Positions 50,863-58,698 of a stretch of DNA of 64,000 nt are shown here, one piece after another. A program made the position numbers and the translations under genes. Position 1 is the stretch's first letter. Every line of letters begins with the position of its first letter. This stretch comes from Butyrivibrio sp. Its GTDB lineage: Bacteria; Bacillota; Clostridia; Lachnospirales; Lachnospiraceae. The stretch lies in NCBI GenBank assembly GCA_015056655.1, contig SVFV01000005.1:106287-170286 (forward strand), read 5' to 3'. Below the pieces are notes generated by a model. The model worked only from the letters and a program-made list of their open reading frames with translations, was not told where the DNA came from and did not search any database.

Positions 50863-52449
50863 CTAGTATCTCACCTTAAATCTGCTATTTACAATCTCGC
50901 CTACAGGAGTATTTCTTTTTACATAATCTATAACAAGGTCAGGCATCTCCTCAGTATAGGATCTGATTACCTTGCTATTACCTATGCATTCATATCCACC
51001 TGTTCCTGTCGCACGATAGTTGCTGGTAACAAGTGTATACTTCACATCATCCAAAAGCTCAGTTCCATCAAGCTTTTTAAGTACCACAACCCTGTCACCT
51101 ACAGGTCTTGTAATATCGAACTCATACTCAAGTCCTGCATAAAAATCGTAGTTATAATGCTCTACCTTGGGCTGCAGGAAAACATCTGAAATGCAAACCT
51201 CACCAGTCTTCTCATCAAGTGTAAAGTATTCAGCGCATCTCTCAAGTGCTTCCTTTATTACAGCCTTCGTTACTTCCTTAACTTCCTCAGTATTAGCGAA
51301 CTGATATATACCGAGTATATCACGAACTGTAATATTCTTATGAAGTCCAAGAGGATCATTTGCAAGGCTTGTGCAGGAAAAATCTGCCCCTGTAAGTTCA
51401 AGCTGAACCTGGTTAAACAGTGATGCAACCTTACTTCCATGAAGTGCAGCATCAAGCTTCTGCTCAGGCTCTATCTCATTTTCAAGGCATCCAATGGGTT
51501 CGTCAAGCCAAACCTGAAGACTGTCATTCATGCTCTTAAGTCCGGGGTTATTGGCCTGAATCTTATCATAATCAGCGTACTGTTCTTCCACAGGAATAAG
51601 CCATGAGACAACGCTCCATCCACCTGATGTAATAGTGCTTCCCTTCATCTGTTTCTGTTCATCGCCGTCTATATGTTCAGCGTCAATAACGCAGTATCTC
51701 ATCGCCTTGTCAGGTGGCTGAACGCCATAGGTACCACTTATGGAAACACCCTCAATCGCCATATGCTGATGACCTGTAAGGATAATATCAAAATCCATTT
51801 CCCTTATTATCTTACATGCCTGATTTTCATCTGTCTCAGAAAGTAGATTACCTGTCTCCAAATCTTCTTCAAAGCCACCATGATATATGCAAACCTTGAT
51901 GTCGCATTTTCCCTCGAGCTCAGAAAGCTCTGTTCTAAGTGCCTCAACCGGATCAGTTATCTCTAATTCAGTAAGGTTCTTCTCCTGCTCCCACACATTT
52001 ACATATCCTGTTACTGCACCTGTAATTCCAACTCTTGTTCCATCCTCAAGTGTACGGATCACATGCTTTTTGATGCCAAGGTCACCACGCTTGTCAGTGA
52101 CATTCGCGCAGATAAGTGTAGCCTTCATAGCATTTGTGAAGTCTCTTATAGCCTCATAACCAAAGTTGAAGTCATGATTTCCAAGAGTGTAGTAATCAAG
52201 ACCCATGGCATTAAAGCCCTCTGCCATAGGATTGAGCTCAAACTCATCCATGTGGCTTAAGTAATACGCAAGAAGCGGAGTTCCCTGTAGGCTATCACCA
52301 CCATCAATTACTAGAGTATTTCCATCCTTTTCCTTCTCGCCTTCCATCTGAGCGGCAATAGCGAAAAGTCCGGAATTCTCATGCTTATTAGTAGCGTAGT
52401 TTACAGGAAATACATGTCCATGTGTATCTGATGTAAAAATGATTCTCAT
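50863..52449 (-). CDS. 5'-nucleotidase / metallophosphatase, cytosolic form
   Basis: About 528 residues. The N-terminal metallophosphatase domain has FTSDTHGHVFP, VIDGGDSLQG, TLGNHDFNFG and DIILTGHQH; the C-terminal 5'-nucleotidase domain has ATGTGGYECIGNSK. The protein has no signal peptide or membrane helix, so unlike many UshA-type enzymes it stays in the cytosol. The ATG at 52449 has AGAGG upstream. It closes, after a terminator, a phosphonate-type ABC transporter operon, so it may process an imported phosphate compound. Confidence 0.88.
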   Translation of the reverse strand: MRIIFTSDTHGHVFPVNYATNKHENSGLFAIAAQMEGEKEKDGNTLVIDGGDSLQGTPLLAYYLSHMDEFELNPMAEGFNAMGLDYYTLGNHDFNFGYEAIRDFTNAMKATLICANVTDKRGDLGIKKHVIRTLEDGTRVGITGAVTGYVNVWEQEKNLTELEITDPVEALRTELSELEGKCDIKVCIYHGGFEEDLETGNLLSETDENQACKIIREMDFDIILTGHQHMAIEGVSISGTYGVQPPDKAMRYCVIDAEHIDGDEQKQMKGSTITSGGWSVVSWLIPVEEQYADYDKIQANNPGLKSMNDSLQVWLDEPIGCLENEIEPEQKLDAALHGSKVASLFNQVQLELTGADFSCTSLANDPLGLHKNITVRDILGIYQFANTEEVKEVTKAVIKEALERCAEYFTLDEKTGEVCISDVFLQPKVEHYNYDFYAGLEYEFDITRPVGDRVVVLKKLDGTELLDDVKYTLVTSNYRATGTGGYECIGNSKVIRSYTEEMPDLVIDYVKRNTPVGEIVNSRFKVRY

Positions 52450-52486
52450 GTAAATAAACCTCTTTAAATCCAGTAATAATATATCA

Positions 52487-52520
52487 TAAAAAACAACAAG
52501 GCCCACCAAAAGGTGAGCCC
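52487..52520 (-). terminator. Intrinsic terminator of the phosphonate-type transporter operon
   Basis: GGGCTCACC pairs with GGTGGGCC around TTTT, followed on the minus strand by TTGTTGTTTTTTATG. It stands between the last permease gene and the 5'-nucleotidase gene. Confidence 0.85.
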
Positions 52521-52531
52521 GCCTGTTTAGA

Positions 52532-53341
52532 TCAGCCTCTTGTCAGTTTAACTCTGATTTTGGTTGATATATATTCGATGATAAGAATGAGGATGATAAG
52601 TCCAGCAAGGATAGCACCTGCCTCATCCCATTTGTATGAGTTCATGGCAAAGATAAGTGGAGCACCGAAACCACCAGCACCTACCATACCAAGAATAGTT
52701 GCATCTCTTAAGTTAATGTCAAATCTGTAGATAGCTGTTGATGCGAAATTAGGAAGAAGCTGCGGAAGTATTCCGTAGCGAATCTTCTGCCATGTGTTAC
52801 AACCAGCAGCATCGAGTGATTCAACAACATGTGTATCAAGATCCTCAATAGCCTCAATGTACATCTTACTGATCATACCTACTGAGCAAACACCCATGGT
52901 AAGAAGACCAGCGAAGGCTCCAGGTCCAGTTACACGTATAAACATAAGTCCGTATACGAAAGCAGGAATTGTTCTTACAGCCATGATGATAATTCTACCA
53001 GCAAAAGCTATGGGTTTGGGTGTAAGGTTTGATGCAGAAATAAATGCAAGGGGTATTGAAATAACCGCACCAACAATTGTACCAAGAAATGCGATACAAA
53101 TTGTCTCAAGCATCAAATAAGGAACACCCTTAGTAGAAAAATCAAACAGGAAATCCATCTTGGGATGGAAAATACCTGAAAGAATGTTAATTGCTATCTG
53201 CGCGCCATCCTGTGTTGTGCCGCTTGTCTCAACAGCACTTCCACTCCAGATCATAAGACCTACAAATATAATAGCTGTAGCCAGATTATAAACCCATGAC
53301 TTGGGGCGCTTTGCGTATGCTTCTTCAATTCTCTTATTCAT
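52532..53341 (-). CDS. phnE: Phosphonate-type ABC transporter permease (second PhnE)
   Basis: A 269-residue permease with about six membrane segments. The transport-loop motif DAAGCNTWQKIRYGILPQLLP and FRYDINLRDATILGMVGAGGFG-like ending fit PhnE, here FDINLRDATILGMVGAGG. It is the third gene of a PhnC-PhnE-PhnE set, so the transporter uses a permease pair. No C-P lyase genes are near. Confidence 0.9.
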   Translation of the reverse strand: MNKRIEEAYAKRPKSWVYNLATAIIFVGLMIWSGSAVETSGTTQDGAQIAINILSGIFHPKMDFLFDFSTKGVPYLMLETICIAFLGTIVGAVISIPLAFISASNLTPKPIAFAGRIIIMAVRTIPAFVYGLMFIRVTGPGAFAGLLTMGVCSVGMISKMYIEAIEDLDTHVVESLDAAGCNTWQKIRYGILPQLLPNFASTAIYRFDINLRDATILGMVGAGGFGAPLIFAMNSYKWDEAGAILAGLIILILIIEYISTKIRVKLTRG

Positions 53342-53353
53342 AATAGCGCCTCC

Positions 53354-54184
53354 TTACACAAGCTTCTTACGGAGCATTCTGCTCACTGATTCGATAATAA
53401 ATACAGCTACAAAAAGTGCAACAAGCATCATTCCAACGCTGTCATACTCTCTCCATGAAATCTTCTCGTTAAGGACAAGACCGATACCACCAGCTCCTAC
53501 ATAACCAAGAACTGCTGCATATCTAACATTACCCTCAAAGTTGAAGAGGCAGTTTGACAGATAGAAAGGAAGTACCTGAGGAACAATAGCAGAAATGAAT
53601 GCTCTTGCTCTTGTTGCTCCCATAGCTTCCATTGCCTCAAAAGCACCCATATCTACAGTCTCAATCTCCTCATAGGTGAGCTTACCGATATAAGCAAAGG
53701 AGAATACCGCTATAGCAAAAGTACCTGCAAGAGTTCCAAGTCCAAACACGAGTGTTGCAACGAGCGCTGTAACAAGTGTAGGAAGTGTTCTTATAAGCGA
53801 AAACATAACTCTTACAATTGAAACGACAACCTTATTGGGGCATACATTTGTACTTGCAAGCATAGCAAAGGGCACAGATAAAAGTGCTCCAGCAGCTGAA
53901 CCAAGAAGTGACATCTTGATAGTGTCAAACAAAGGCTGCCATACATGCTCCATATATGAAGTCTTAGGCGGGAACATCTCGCCAAGGATTACGAAAAACT
54001 GCCCAATACGCTGTGACAGAATTTTAAAGTCAAAGCCTGTAATCTTAACGGAAAGAGCACACATCAAAAGCACGATAATAAGATAGATAGGTGCTCGTGA
54101 TGCTTTCTTTTCTACGGACTTTCCGTTGGGCAATGTATATACTTTAGGTTTGAAAATCTTATCGTATACGCTCAACTTATTCAC
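53354..54184 (-). CDS. phnE: Phosphonate-type ABC transporter permease (first PhnE)
   Basis: A 276-residue permease with about six membrane segments. It has the coupling loop EAMEAMGATRARAFISAIVP and the family's final VRYAAVLGYVGAGGIG. Its start overlaps the phnC stop by four bases (ATGA). With the next gene it forms a heteromeric membrane channel. Confidence 0.9.
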   Translation of the reverse strand: MNKLSVYDKIFKPKVYTLPNGKSVEKKASRAPIYLIIVLLMCALSVKITGFDFKILSQRIGQFFVILGEMFPPKTSYMEHVWQPLFDTIKMSLLGSAAGALLSVPFAMLASTNVCPNKVVVSIVRVMFSLIRTLPTLVTALVATLVFGLGTLAGTFAIAVFSFAYIGKLTYEEIETVDMGAFEAMEAMGATRARAFISAIVPQVLPFYLSNCLFNFEGNVRYAAVLGYVGAGGIGLVLNEKISWREYDSVGMMLVALFVAVFIIESVSRMLRKKLV

Positions 54185-54954
54185 CCCTCTTCGTCCTGTA
54201 CGTTGCCTTCGGCGTCAACCTTACCTTTATAAATCTCTGAGAGAACGTCCTTGTTAACATCCTTTGCAGGGCCATCATAAACAATCTCACCCTCTCTGAT
54301 ACCAACTACTCTAGTTGCATACTTAAGAGCAAGGTCTACATGGTGAATGTTAATTAGAATTGAAATGTTCATCTCCTCATTGATTCTCTTAAAGTCATCC
54401 ATTACCTGCTTAGCAGTTACAGGGTCAAGAGCAGCTACAGGCTCATCAGCAAGGATGATCTGAGGGTTCTGAGCAAGAGTTCTTGCAAGAGCAACTCTCT
54501 GCTGCTGACCACCTGAAAGCTGATCTGCACGAACAAATGCCTTATCAAGAATGCCAACCTTGTCAAGGCATTCAAGGGCTTTGATTTTCTCCTCCTTGGT
54601 ATAGATTCCAAATGTGGATCTGAACCAGGGCATGTCAGGAACAAACGCTGTAAGAACATTCTTAATTACAGTAGTTCTTGTGATCAGATTGAATGACTGG
54701 AAAATCATTCCGATTTTTCTTCTAAATCTTCTGAGCTGCTTTCCGGACAGACTCATCACATCAACATCATCCACGGTGAGTTTTCCGCTCGTAACATCGT
54801 GCATCCTGTTGATGGTACGAATAAGTGTGGATTTACCTGCACCTGAAAGTCCGATAATTGCTACAAACTCTCCCTGCTCGATTGTGAGGTTTACATGCTT
54901 AAGGCCCTCAAAACCATTGGGATATCTTTTTCCTACATCTTCAAACTTGATCAT
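54181..54954 (-). CDS. phnC: Phosphonate-type ABC transporter ATP-binding protein
   Basis: A 257-residue ABC ATPase. Walker A GLSGAGKST, signature [15 protein letters not shown], Walker B ILADEPVAALD and the H-loop INIHHVD are complete. The family's typical segment KIGMIFQSFNLI is present. It energises the PhnD/PhnE importer. It lies about 90 bases after phnD, across a stem-loop (54983-55007). Confidence 0.92.
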   Translation of the reverse strand: MIKFEDVGKRYPNGFEGLKHVNLTIEQGEFVAIIGLSGAGKSTLIRTINRMHDVTSGKLTVDDVDVMSLSGKQLRRFRRKIGMIFQSFNLITRTTVIKNVLTAFVPDMPWFRSTFGIYTKEEKIKALECLDKVGILDKAFVRADQLSGGQQQRVALARTLAQNPQIILADEPVAALDPVTAKQVMDDFKRINEEMNISILINIHHVDLALKYATRVVGIREGEIVYDGPAKDVNKDVLSEIYKGKVDAEGNVQDEEG

Positions 54955-54982
54955 TTTCTGTCTCCTGAATTTCTAAATTAAA

Positions 54983-55007
54983 GGGAAGGCATGAAACACA
55001 CCTTCCC
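54983..55007 (-). terminator. Weak stem-loop between phnD and phnC
   Basis: GGGAAGG (54983-54989) pairs with CCTTCCC (55001-55007), followed on the minus strand by TTTAATTTAG. It is a partial terminator or processing hairpin that could make phnD more abundant than the transporter genes. Confidence 0.6.
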
Positions 55008-55043
55008 AAAATGTATACAATATTGTGACTGATAATCGGTGTC

Positions 55044-56147
55044 TTAGTTCATTGACTTAATGAGTTCCTGCGCAGCTCTCTCAGATTCATAATCTGCTGA
55101 GTTAGCTTCTACATAACCGTTGTGGTTGTAGATAGCGATAACTTCCTTACCTGCATCGGTGTTACCGATGTTGATGAATGCCTTAGAAAGAGCAGCCTTG
55201 AAAGCATCATCCATTACAGGAGATGTCTTTGAAACACTGATTGTATCGTTGTAGATACCGTCTGTTACACCAATTACGTTTGTCTCATCCCAGATGCTCT
55301 CTGTTCTGCCGTAATCTGATGTCCACTTGTCCTCGTTGTCACGTCTTGCATCTGCATAGCAGCAAAGAACGTCGATCTGACCTGAAGCAAGTCTTGCAAA
55401 AGCGTTACCATATGAGTCAGCCTGTACAGCATGTGAAAGGTCTGTGATGTGCTTATCATAGTTTGCCTGAAGCCAGAGTGAAGGATAAATATATCCAGCT
55501 GATGAAGAAGAGTTCATTACGCTCCAGTTAAGGCCATCAAGATCTTCCCATGTAAGCTCTTCGCCGTTGTTAACCTTAGCTGCAACAGCCTGACCTGCCT
55601 CTGAAGGACCAGCAATGATAAGTCCGCGGTAGAAAGTAACCTGCTCTTCTGTAGGAGCTGTAGGCTTCTCATCGTTCCAAACCTTAGCGTCGGGACTCTC
55701 GATTGAAAGACCATCTCTTGTAGCTGTAAGAAGAACATCGCAGCCATCCTCGTAAAGTACATAAGTACCACCAGGGATAAGACCGATATCGATTGTTCCT
55801 GCTGAAAGGCCCTCACCTACTGCTTCGTAGCTGGTACCAACTGTGATGTCAACTTCGCCAACTTCGTAGCCCTGTGTTGCAAGCTCTGCTGTAAGGAGCT
55901 CCTTAAGAGGCTCTGTAGCTGTTACGATTTCATCGGGCTCACGTGAAGGTACGAAACCAATTGTAAGCTTGTCAATCTTAACTGTCTCAGCAGCTGCATC
56001 TGTTACCTCAGCCTCAGCCTCAGTTGCCTCTGTTGCTGTAGCCTCTGTTTCAGCGGGCTCAGCTGTCTCTGTGGTCTTAGCGCCACAACCTGCAAGCATT
56101 GCTACCATAGAAGTGCCTGCGATCATCATTGCAAATAATCTCTTCAT
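55044..56147 (-). CDS. phnD: Phosphonate-type substrate-binding lipoprotein (PhnD-like)
   Basis: A 367-residue binding lipoprotein. The signal peptide ends in the lipobox MLAGC near residue 20. A Glu/Ala/Thr-rich low-complexity linker follows (about 25-50, TEATATEATEAEAEV). The PhnD fold has LTIGFVPSREPDEI, DIGLIPGGTYVLYE and the final ASGQIDVLCCYADARRD region. PhnD-type proteins bind phosphonates, phosphite or phosphate esters; the ligand here is unknown. GGAGG precedes the ATG; a strong promoter and a terminator hairpin lie in the upstream region. Confidence 0.9.
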   Translation of the reverse strand: MKRLFAMMIAGTSMVAMLAGCGAKTTETAEPAETEATATEATEAEAEVTDAAAETVKIDKLTIGFVPSREPDEIVTATEPLKELLTAELATQGYEVGEVDITVGTSYEAVGEGLSAGTIDIGLIPGGTYVLYEDGCDVLLTATRDGLSIESPDAKVWNDEKPTAPTEEQVTFYRGLIIAGPSEAGQAVAAKVNNGEELTWEDLDGLNWSVMNSSSSAGYIYPSLWLQANYDKHITDLSHAVQADSYGNAFARLASGQIDVLCCYADARRDNEDKWTSDYGRTESIWDETNVIGVTDGIYNDTISVSKTSPVMDDAFKAALSKAFINIGNTDAGKEVIAIYNHNGYVEANSADYESERAAQELIKSMN

Positions 56148-56178
56148 AATTCCTCCTGAGAAATATCTTATTACCGTG

Positions 56179-56210
56179 AAAAAAGCTCATGCAAAAAATC
56201 TCACATGAGC
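56179..56210 (-). terminator. Terminator in the phnD leader / end of amino acid ABC operon
   Basis: A 7-bp stem (GCTCATG with its complement, loop of about 13) is followed on the minus strand by TTTTTTC. It ends the preceding amino acid transporter operon, but it also lies downstream of the phnD promoter (56230-56258), so phnD transcripts must pass it. Confidence 0.8.
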
Positions 56211-56229
56211 CCTCACAATTCCATACAAG

Positions 56230-56258
56230 AGTATATTCAACTAAGTCATCTTTGTCAA
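56230..56258 (-). promoter_or_regulatory. phnD: phnD promoter
   Basis: On the minus strand TTGACA (56253-56258), a 17-base spacer and TATACT (56230-56235). The -35 overlaps the stop region of the ATPase gene ending at 56255. The predicted start is near 56223, before the hairpin. Confidence 0.8.
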
Positions 56259-57019
56259 TCAAATCTGTAGTCTTTGATGGTGCGTGAAAGGAACTGTTTT
56301 GTCCTTTCTTCTTTGGGATTTGAAAAGAATTCTTTCGAGTTTCCTTCCTCTACAACAACGCCGTCTTCCATGAAAACAACTCTGGAAGCCACTTCCATTG
56401 CAAAACTCATTTCATGAGTTACAACTACCATAGTGGTTCCTTCATTGGCGAGTTTCTTCATGACATCCAAAACCTCACCTGTAAGTTCAGGATCAAGTGC
56501 GCTGGTTGGTTCATCAAACAGGATAACCTGCGGATTGGGAGCTATTGCACGGGCAATTGCTACTCTCTGCTGCTGTCCTCCGGAAAGCTCTCCGGGATAA
56601 TAGTCCGCTCTATCTGACATTCCAACCTTATCGAGCACTTTTCTTGCAATCTTAGATGCTTCCTCTTTATCCATGCCTCTTGCAGTAACTAGTCCCTCCA
56701 TTACATTCTGAAAGGCTGTCATATTGCTAAAGAGATTGAAATTCTGGAAAACAAATCCCATCTGCATTCTAAGCTGCTTGATATCATGCCTTGAAACATT
56801 CTGAATATCATGCTCGTAATCATCAAAAATTATTTTGCCGTCATCAGCCTTTTCCAGGAAGCTGATGCACCTTAAAAGTGTTGTCTTTCCTGAACCGGAA
56901 GGTCCGATGATCGCAACCACTTCACCCTTTTCAACTTTAAAATCTATACCTTTAAGGACCGGAACTCCTGTAAAGGTCTTATGAATATTCTGAACCTGTA
57001 GCATCTTTTCCTCCGTCAA
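56255..57019 (-). CDS. Amino acid ABC transporter ATP-binding protein
   Basis: A 254-residue GlnQ/HisP-type ATPase. Walker [13 protein letters not shown], signature [15 protein letters not shown], Walker [12 protein letters not shown] and [10 protein letters not shown] with the switch His are complete. It overlaps the permease gene by four bases (ATGA). It powers import of a polar amino acid. Confidence 0.94.
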   Translation of the reverse strand: MTEEKMLQVQNIHKTFTGVPVLKGIDFKVEKGEVVAIIGPSGSGKTTLLRCISFLEKADDGKIIFDDYEHDIQNVSRHDIKQLRMQMGFVFQNFNLFSNMTAFQNVMEGLVTARGMDKEEASKIARKVLDKVGMSDRADYYPGELSGGQQQRVAIARAIAPNPQVILFDEPTSALDPELTGEVLDVMKKLANEGTTMVVVTHEMSFAMEVASRVVFMEDGVVVEEGNSKEFFSNPKEERTKQFLSRTIKDYRFD

Positions 57020-57729
57020 CCGATCATGGACTTAGCACGTCCATCCTTATTCTGCTCTTCATATCCCTTACTTCTCCAAACAAGCTTGGCTTCGAGCCAT
57101 CTCTGAAGCCATGTAAGGAAGGTTGAGAAAACCAGATAAATAAATGCCGCTTCAAGGTAAAGTGCAAAGGGCTCATAGGTTCTTGCTGCAATCTGCTGAG
57201 CTGCTGTAAAAAGCTCAATAACAGTAATGCTTGATGCAAGAGAAGTATCCTTCAAAAGGCTTATAAGATTGTTGAAAAGATTTGGGAACGCAATCGGAAA
57301 TGACTGCGGCAAAACTATCCTGCACATAGCCCTTGGATAATCAAGACCAATCATGTATGCTGCTTCCATCTGTCCCTTGGGAATAGCAAGTATTGCTGAG
57401 CGAAAAACTTCTGCATTATACGCTCCAAGATTCATTCCAAATGCAAGTACTGCTGCCGGAAAAGCATTAAGTGTAATTCCAATACTTGGAAGTCCAAAAA
57501 ACATAATAAACAGCTGAACAATAAGCGGTGTTCCTCTGAATATCCAGATGTAAAACCTTGCAAGCTCCTTAATTCCCTTGATATTTGCAACCTGTACAAG
57601 CGCAAGGAAAAGGCCTATCACCAGACTGAGTGCAAAGGATAACAGCGTCAGCGGTATTGTGACCTTTATGCCAGGGACAAGAATCTTCATAAAAGAACTT
57701 GTCAGTATCTCAAATAAACGTTCATTCAT
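57016..57729 (-). CDS. Amino acid ABC transporter permease
   Basis: A 237-residue HisM/GlnP-type permease with about five to six membrane segments. [29 protein letters not shown] and [16 protein letters not shown] plus the EAA loop are typical. I choose the ATG at 57729; the frame continues upstream to 57768, but that part is encoded in a GC-rich hairpin and is unlikely to be protein. The ribosome site is weak (CTAGG only), fitting lower expression than the binding protein. Confidence 0.9.
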   Translation of the reverse strand: MNERLFEILTSSFMKILVPGIKVTIPLTLLSFALSLVIGLFLALVQVANIKGIKELARFYIWIFRGTPLIVQLFIMFFGLPSIGITLNAFPAAVLAFGMNLGAYNAEVFRSAILAIPKGQMEAAYMIGLDYPRAMCRIVLPQSFPIAFPNLFNNLISLLKDTSLASSITVIELFTAAQQIAARTYEPFALYLEAAFIYLVFSTFLTWLQRWLEAKLVWRSKGYEEQNKDGRAKSMIG

Positions 57730-57735
57730 GCCTAG

Positions 57736-57766
57736 AAAAATTTGCCGGGGCATTGTCTGCCCCGGC
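57736..57766 (-). terminator. Intercistronic hairpin between binding protein and permease
   Basis: GCCGGGGCA (57744-57752) pairs with TGCCCCGGC (57758-57766), nine GC-rich pairs, followed on the minus strand by AAATTTTTCT. It is a partial terminator or 3' stabiliser that would keep the binding-protein mRNA more abundant. Confidence 0.75.
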
Positions 57767-57779
57767 ATTAACTCCTAAA

Positions 57780-58601
57780 TTAGTTACCCTTTGAAATATC
57801 ACTTCCAAAGTACTTGTTTGACAGCTCTGAAAGAGTACCATCAGCAGAAAGTTCTTCGAGAGCCTTGTCAATTTCCTCTCTGAGTGCTTTTGACTCATCC
57901 CCCTTTCTAAGAGGAATTGAAACCTCTGAAGCATCATCTGTAAGTGCTACGATTTTAATTGCAGCATCCGGATGCTCTCCAAGGTAATCGTAGAAAGAAA
58001 CCTCAGCATTCAAAGTTGCATCAACTCTTCCAGATAAAACCATATCTATTGTCTCTGATAAGGTGTCAACGTTCTGAACATCAGCGCCATACTCAGCAGC
58101 CATATCAGCGTAGGTTGATCCAAGTGAATTACTTGTCTTCTTTCCTGCAAGATCCTCAAAGCTTGTAATCTCGTTATTATCTTCAGCTACAACAAGCGCT
58201 GTGCGAATATAAGCATAAGGCTTTGTGAAATCGTATTTCTCTTTTCTCTCTTCTGTGATCTCTACACCATTGATTATAGCATCATATCTGCCACCGTCGA
58301 GACCGGTAAAGAGTCCGTCCCATTCACCTTCTACAAATTCAGCCTCAACACCAAGCTTCTCAGCAATAGCCTTTCCAACCTCGGTATCAAAACCAATAAG
58401 CTCACCTGACTCATCATGGTAAGTCCAGGGTGCCCACTGACCTTCCATTGCGAAAATAATTTTTCCACTTTCACGTATTTTGGAAAGCTGATCAGCTGAA
58501 TCACTGCTCTTTGAAGAAGATCCGCAACCAGCTAATACTCCTGCAAGCATAGATCCTGTAATTATCATACTCATAACTTTTTTAGATAAATTTTTATTCA
58601 T
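57780..58601 (-). CDS. Polar amino acid (cystine-type) substrate-binding lipoprotein
   Basis: A 273-residue binding protein. The signal peptide ends in the lipobox LAGVLAGC near residue 25. The solute-binding fold has GQWAPWTYHDESGELIGFD, GEWDGLFTGLDGGRYDAII and NGVEITEERKEKYDFTKPY, a pattern close to TcyA/FliY cystine-binding proteins. The ligand is not proven. The ATG at 58601 with GGAG seven bases upstream is preferred to a GTG at 58607. It is the first gene of the operon, with a clear promoter and a leader hairpin. Confidence 0.9.
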   Translation of the reverse strand: MNKNLSKKVMSMIITGSMLAGVLAGCGSSSKSSDSADQLSKIRESGKIIFAMEGQWAPWTYHDESGELIGFDTEVGKAIAEKLGVEAEFVEGEWDGLFTGLDGGRYDAIINGVEITEERKEKYDFTKPYAYIRTALVVAEDNNEITSFEDLAGKKTSNSLGSTYADMAAEYGADVQNVDTLSETIDMVLSGRVDATLNAEVSFYDYLGEHPDAAIKIVALTDDASEVSIPLRKGDESKALREEIDKALEELSADGTLSELSNKYFGSDISKGN

Positions 58602-58634
58602 ATGCACACTCCATTTTCTTCGAAAATATCAATA

Positions 58635-58667
58635 ACAAATAGTTTGCCTTTTACGCAATCTATTTGT
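58635..58667 (-). promoter_or_regulatory. Leader hairpin/operator of the amino acid ABC operon
   Basis: ACAAATAG plus TTGC pair with GCAA plus CTATTTGT around a seven-base loop, with one mismatch (8 + 4 bp). It begins at about the predicted transcription start and has no T-run. It may be an operator or a 5' mRNA stem-loop. Confidence 0.6.
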
Positions 58668-58669
58668 AT

Positions 58670-58698
58670 ATGATACTTTTAATTTCCTACTGTGTCAA
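58670..58698 (-). promoter_or_regulatory. Promoter of the amino acid ABC operon
   Basis: On the minus strand TTGACA (58693-58698), a 17-base spacer and TATCAT (58670-58675). The -35 overlaps the stop codon of the upstream GH3 gene. Confidence 0.8.

Noticed and set aside
56148..56178. A phnD promoter lying entirely after the terminator hairpin
   Set aside because: The 31 bases available leave no room for a -35 except within the hairpin; a consensus-like promoter is present further upstream instead.
58613..58627. CodY-like palindrome ATTTTC-N3-GAAAAT before the amino acid ABC operon
   Set aside because: The CodY box has one central base; here the arms are three bases apart, so it fits poorly, although the arms themselves agree.
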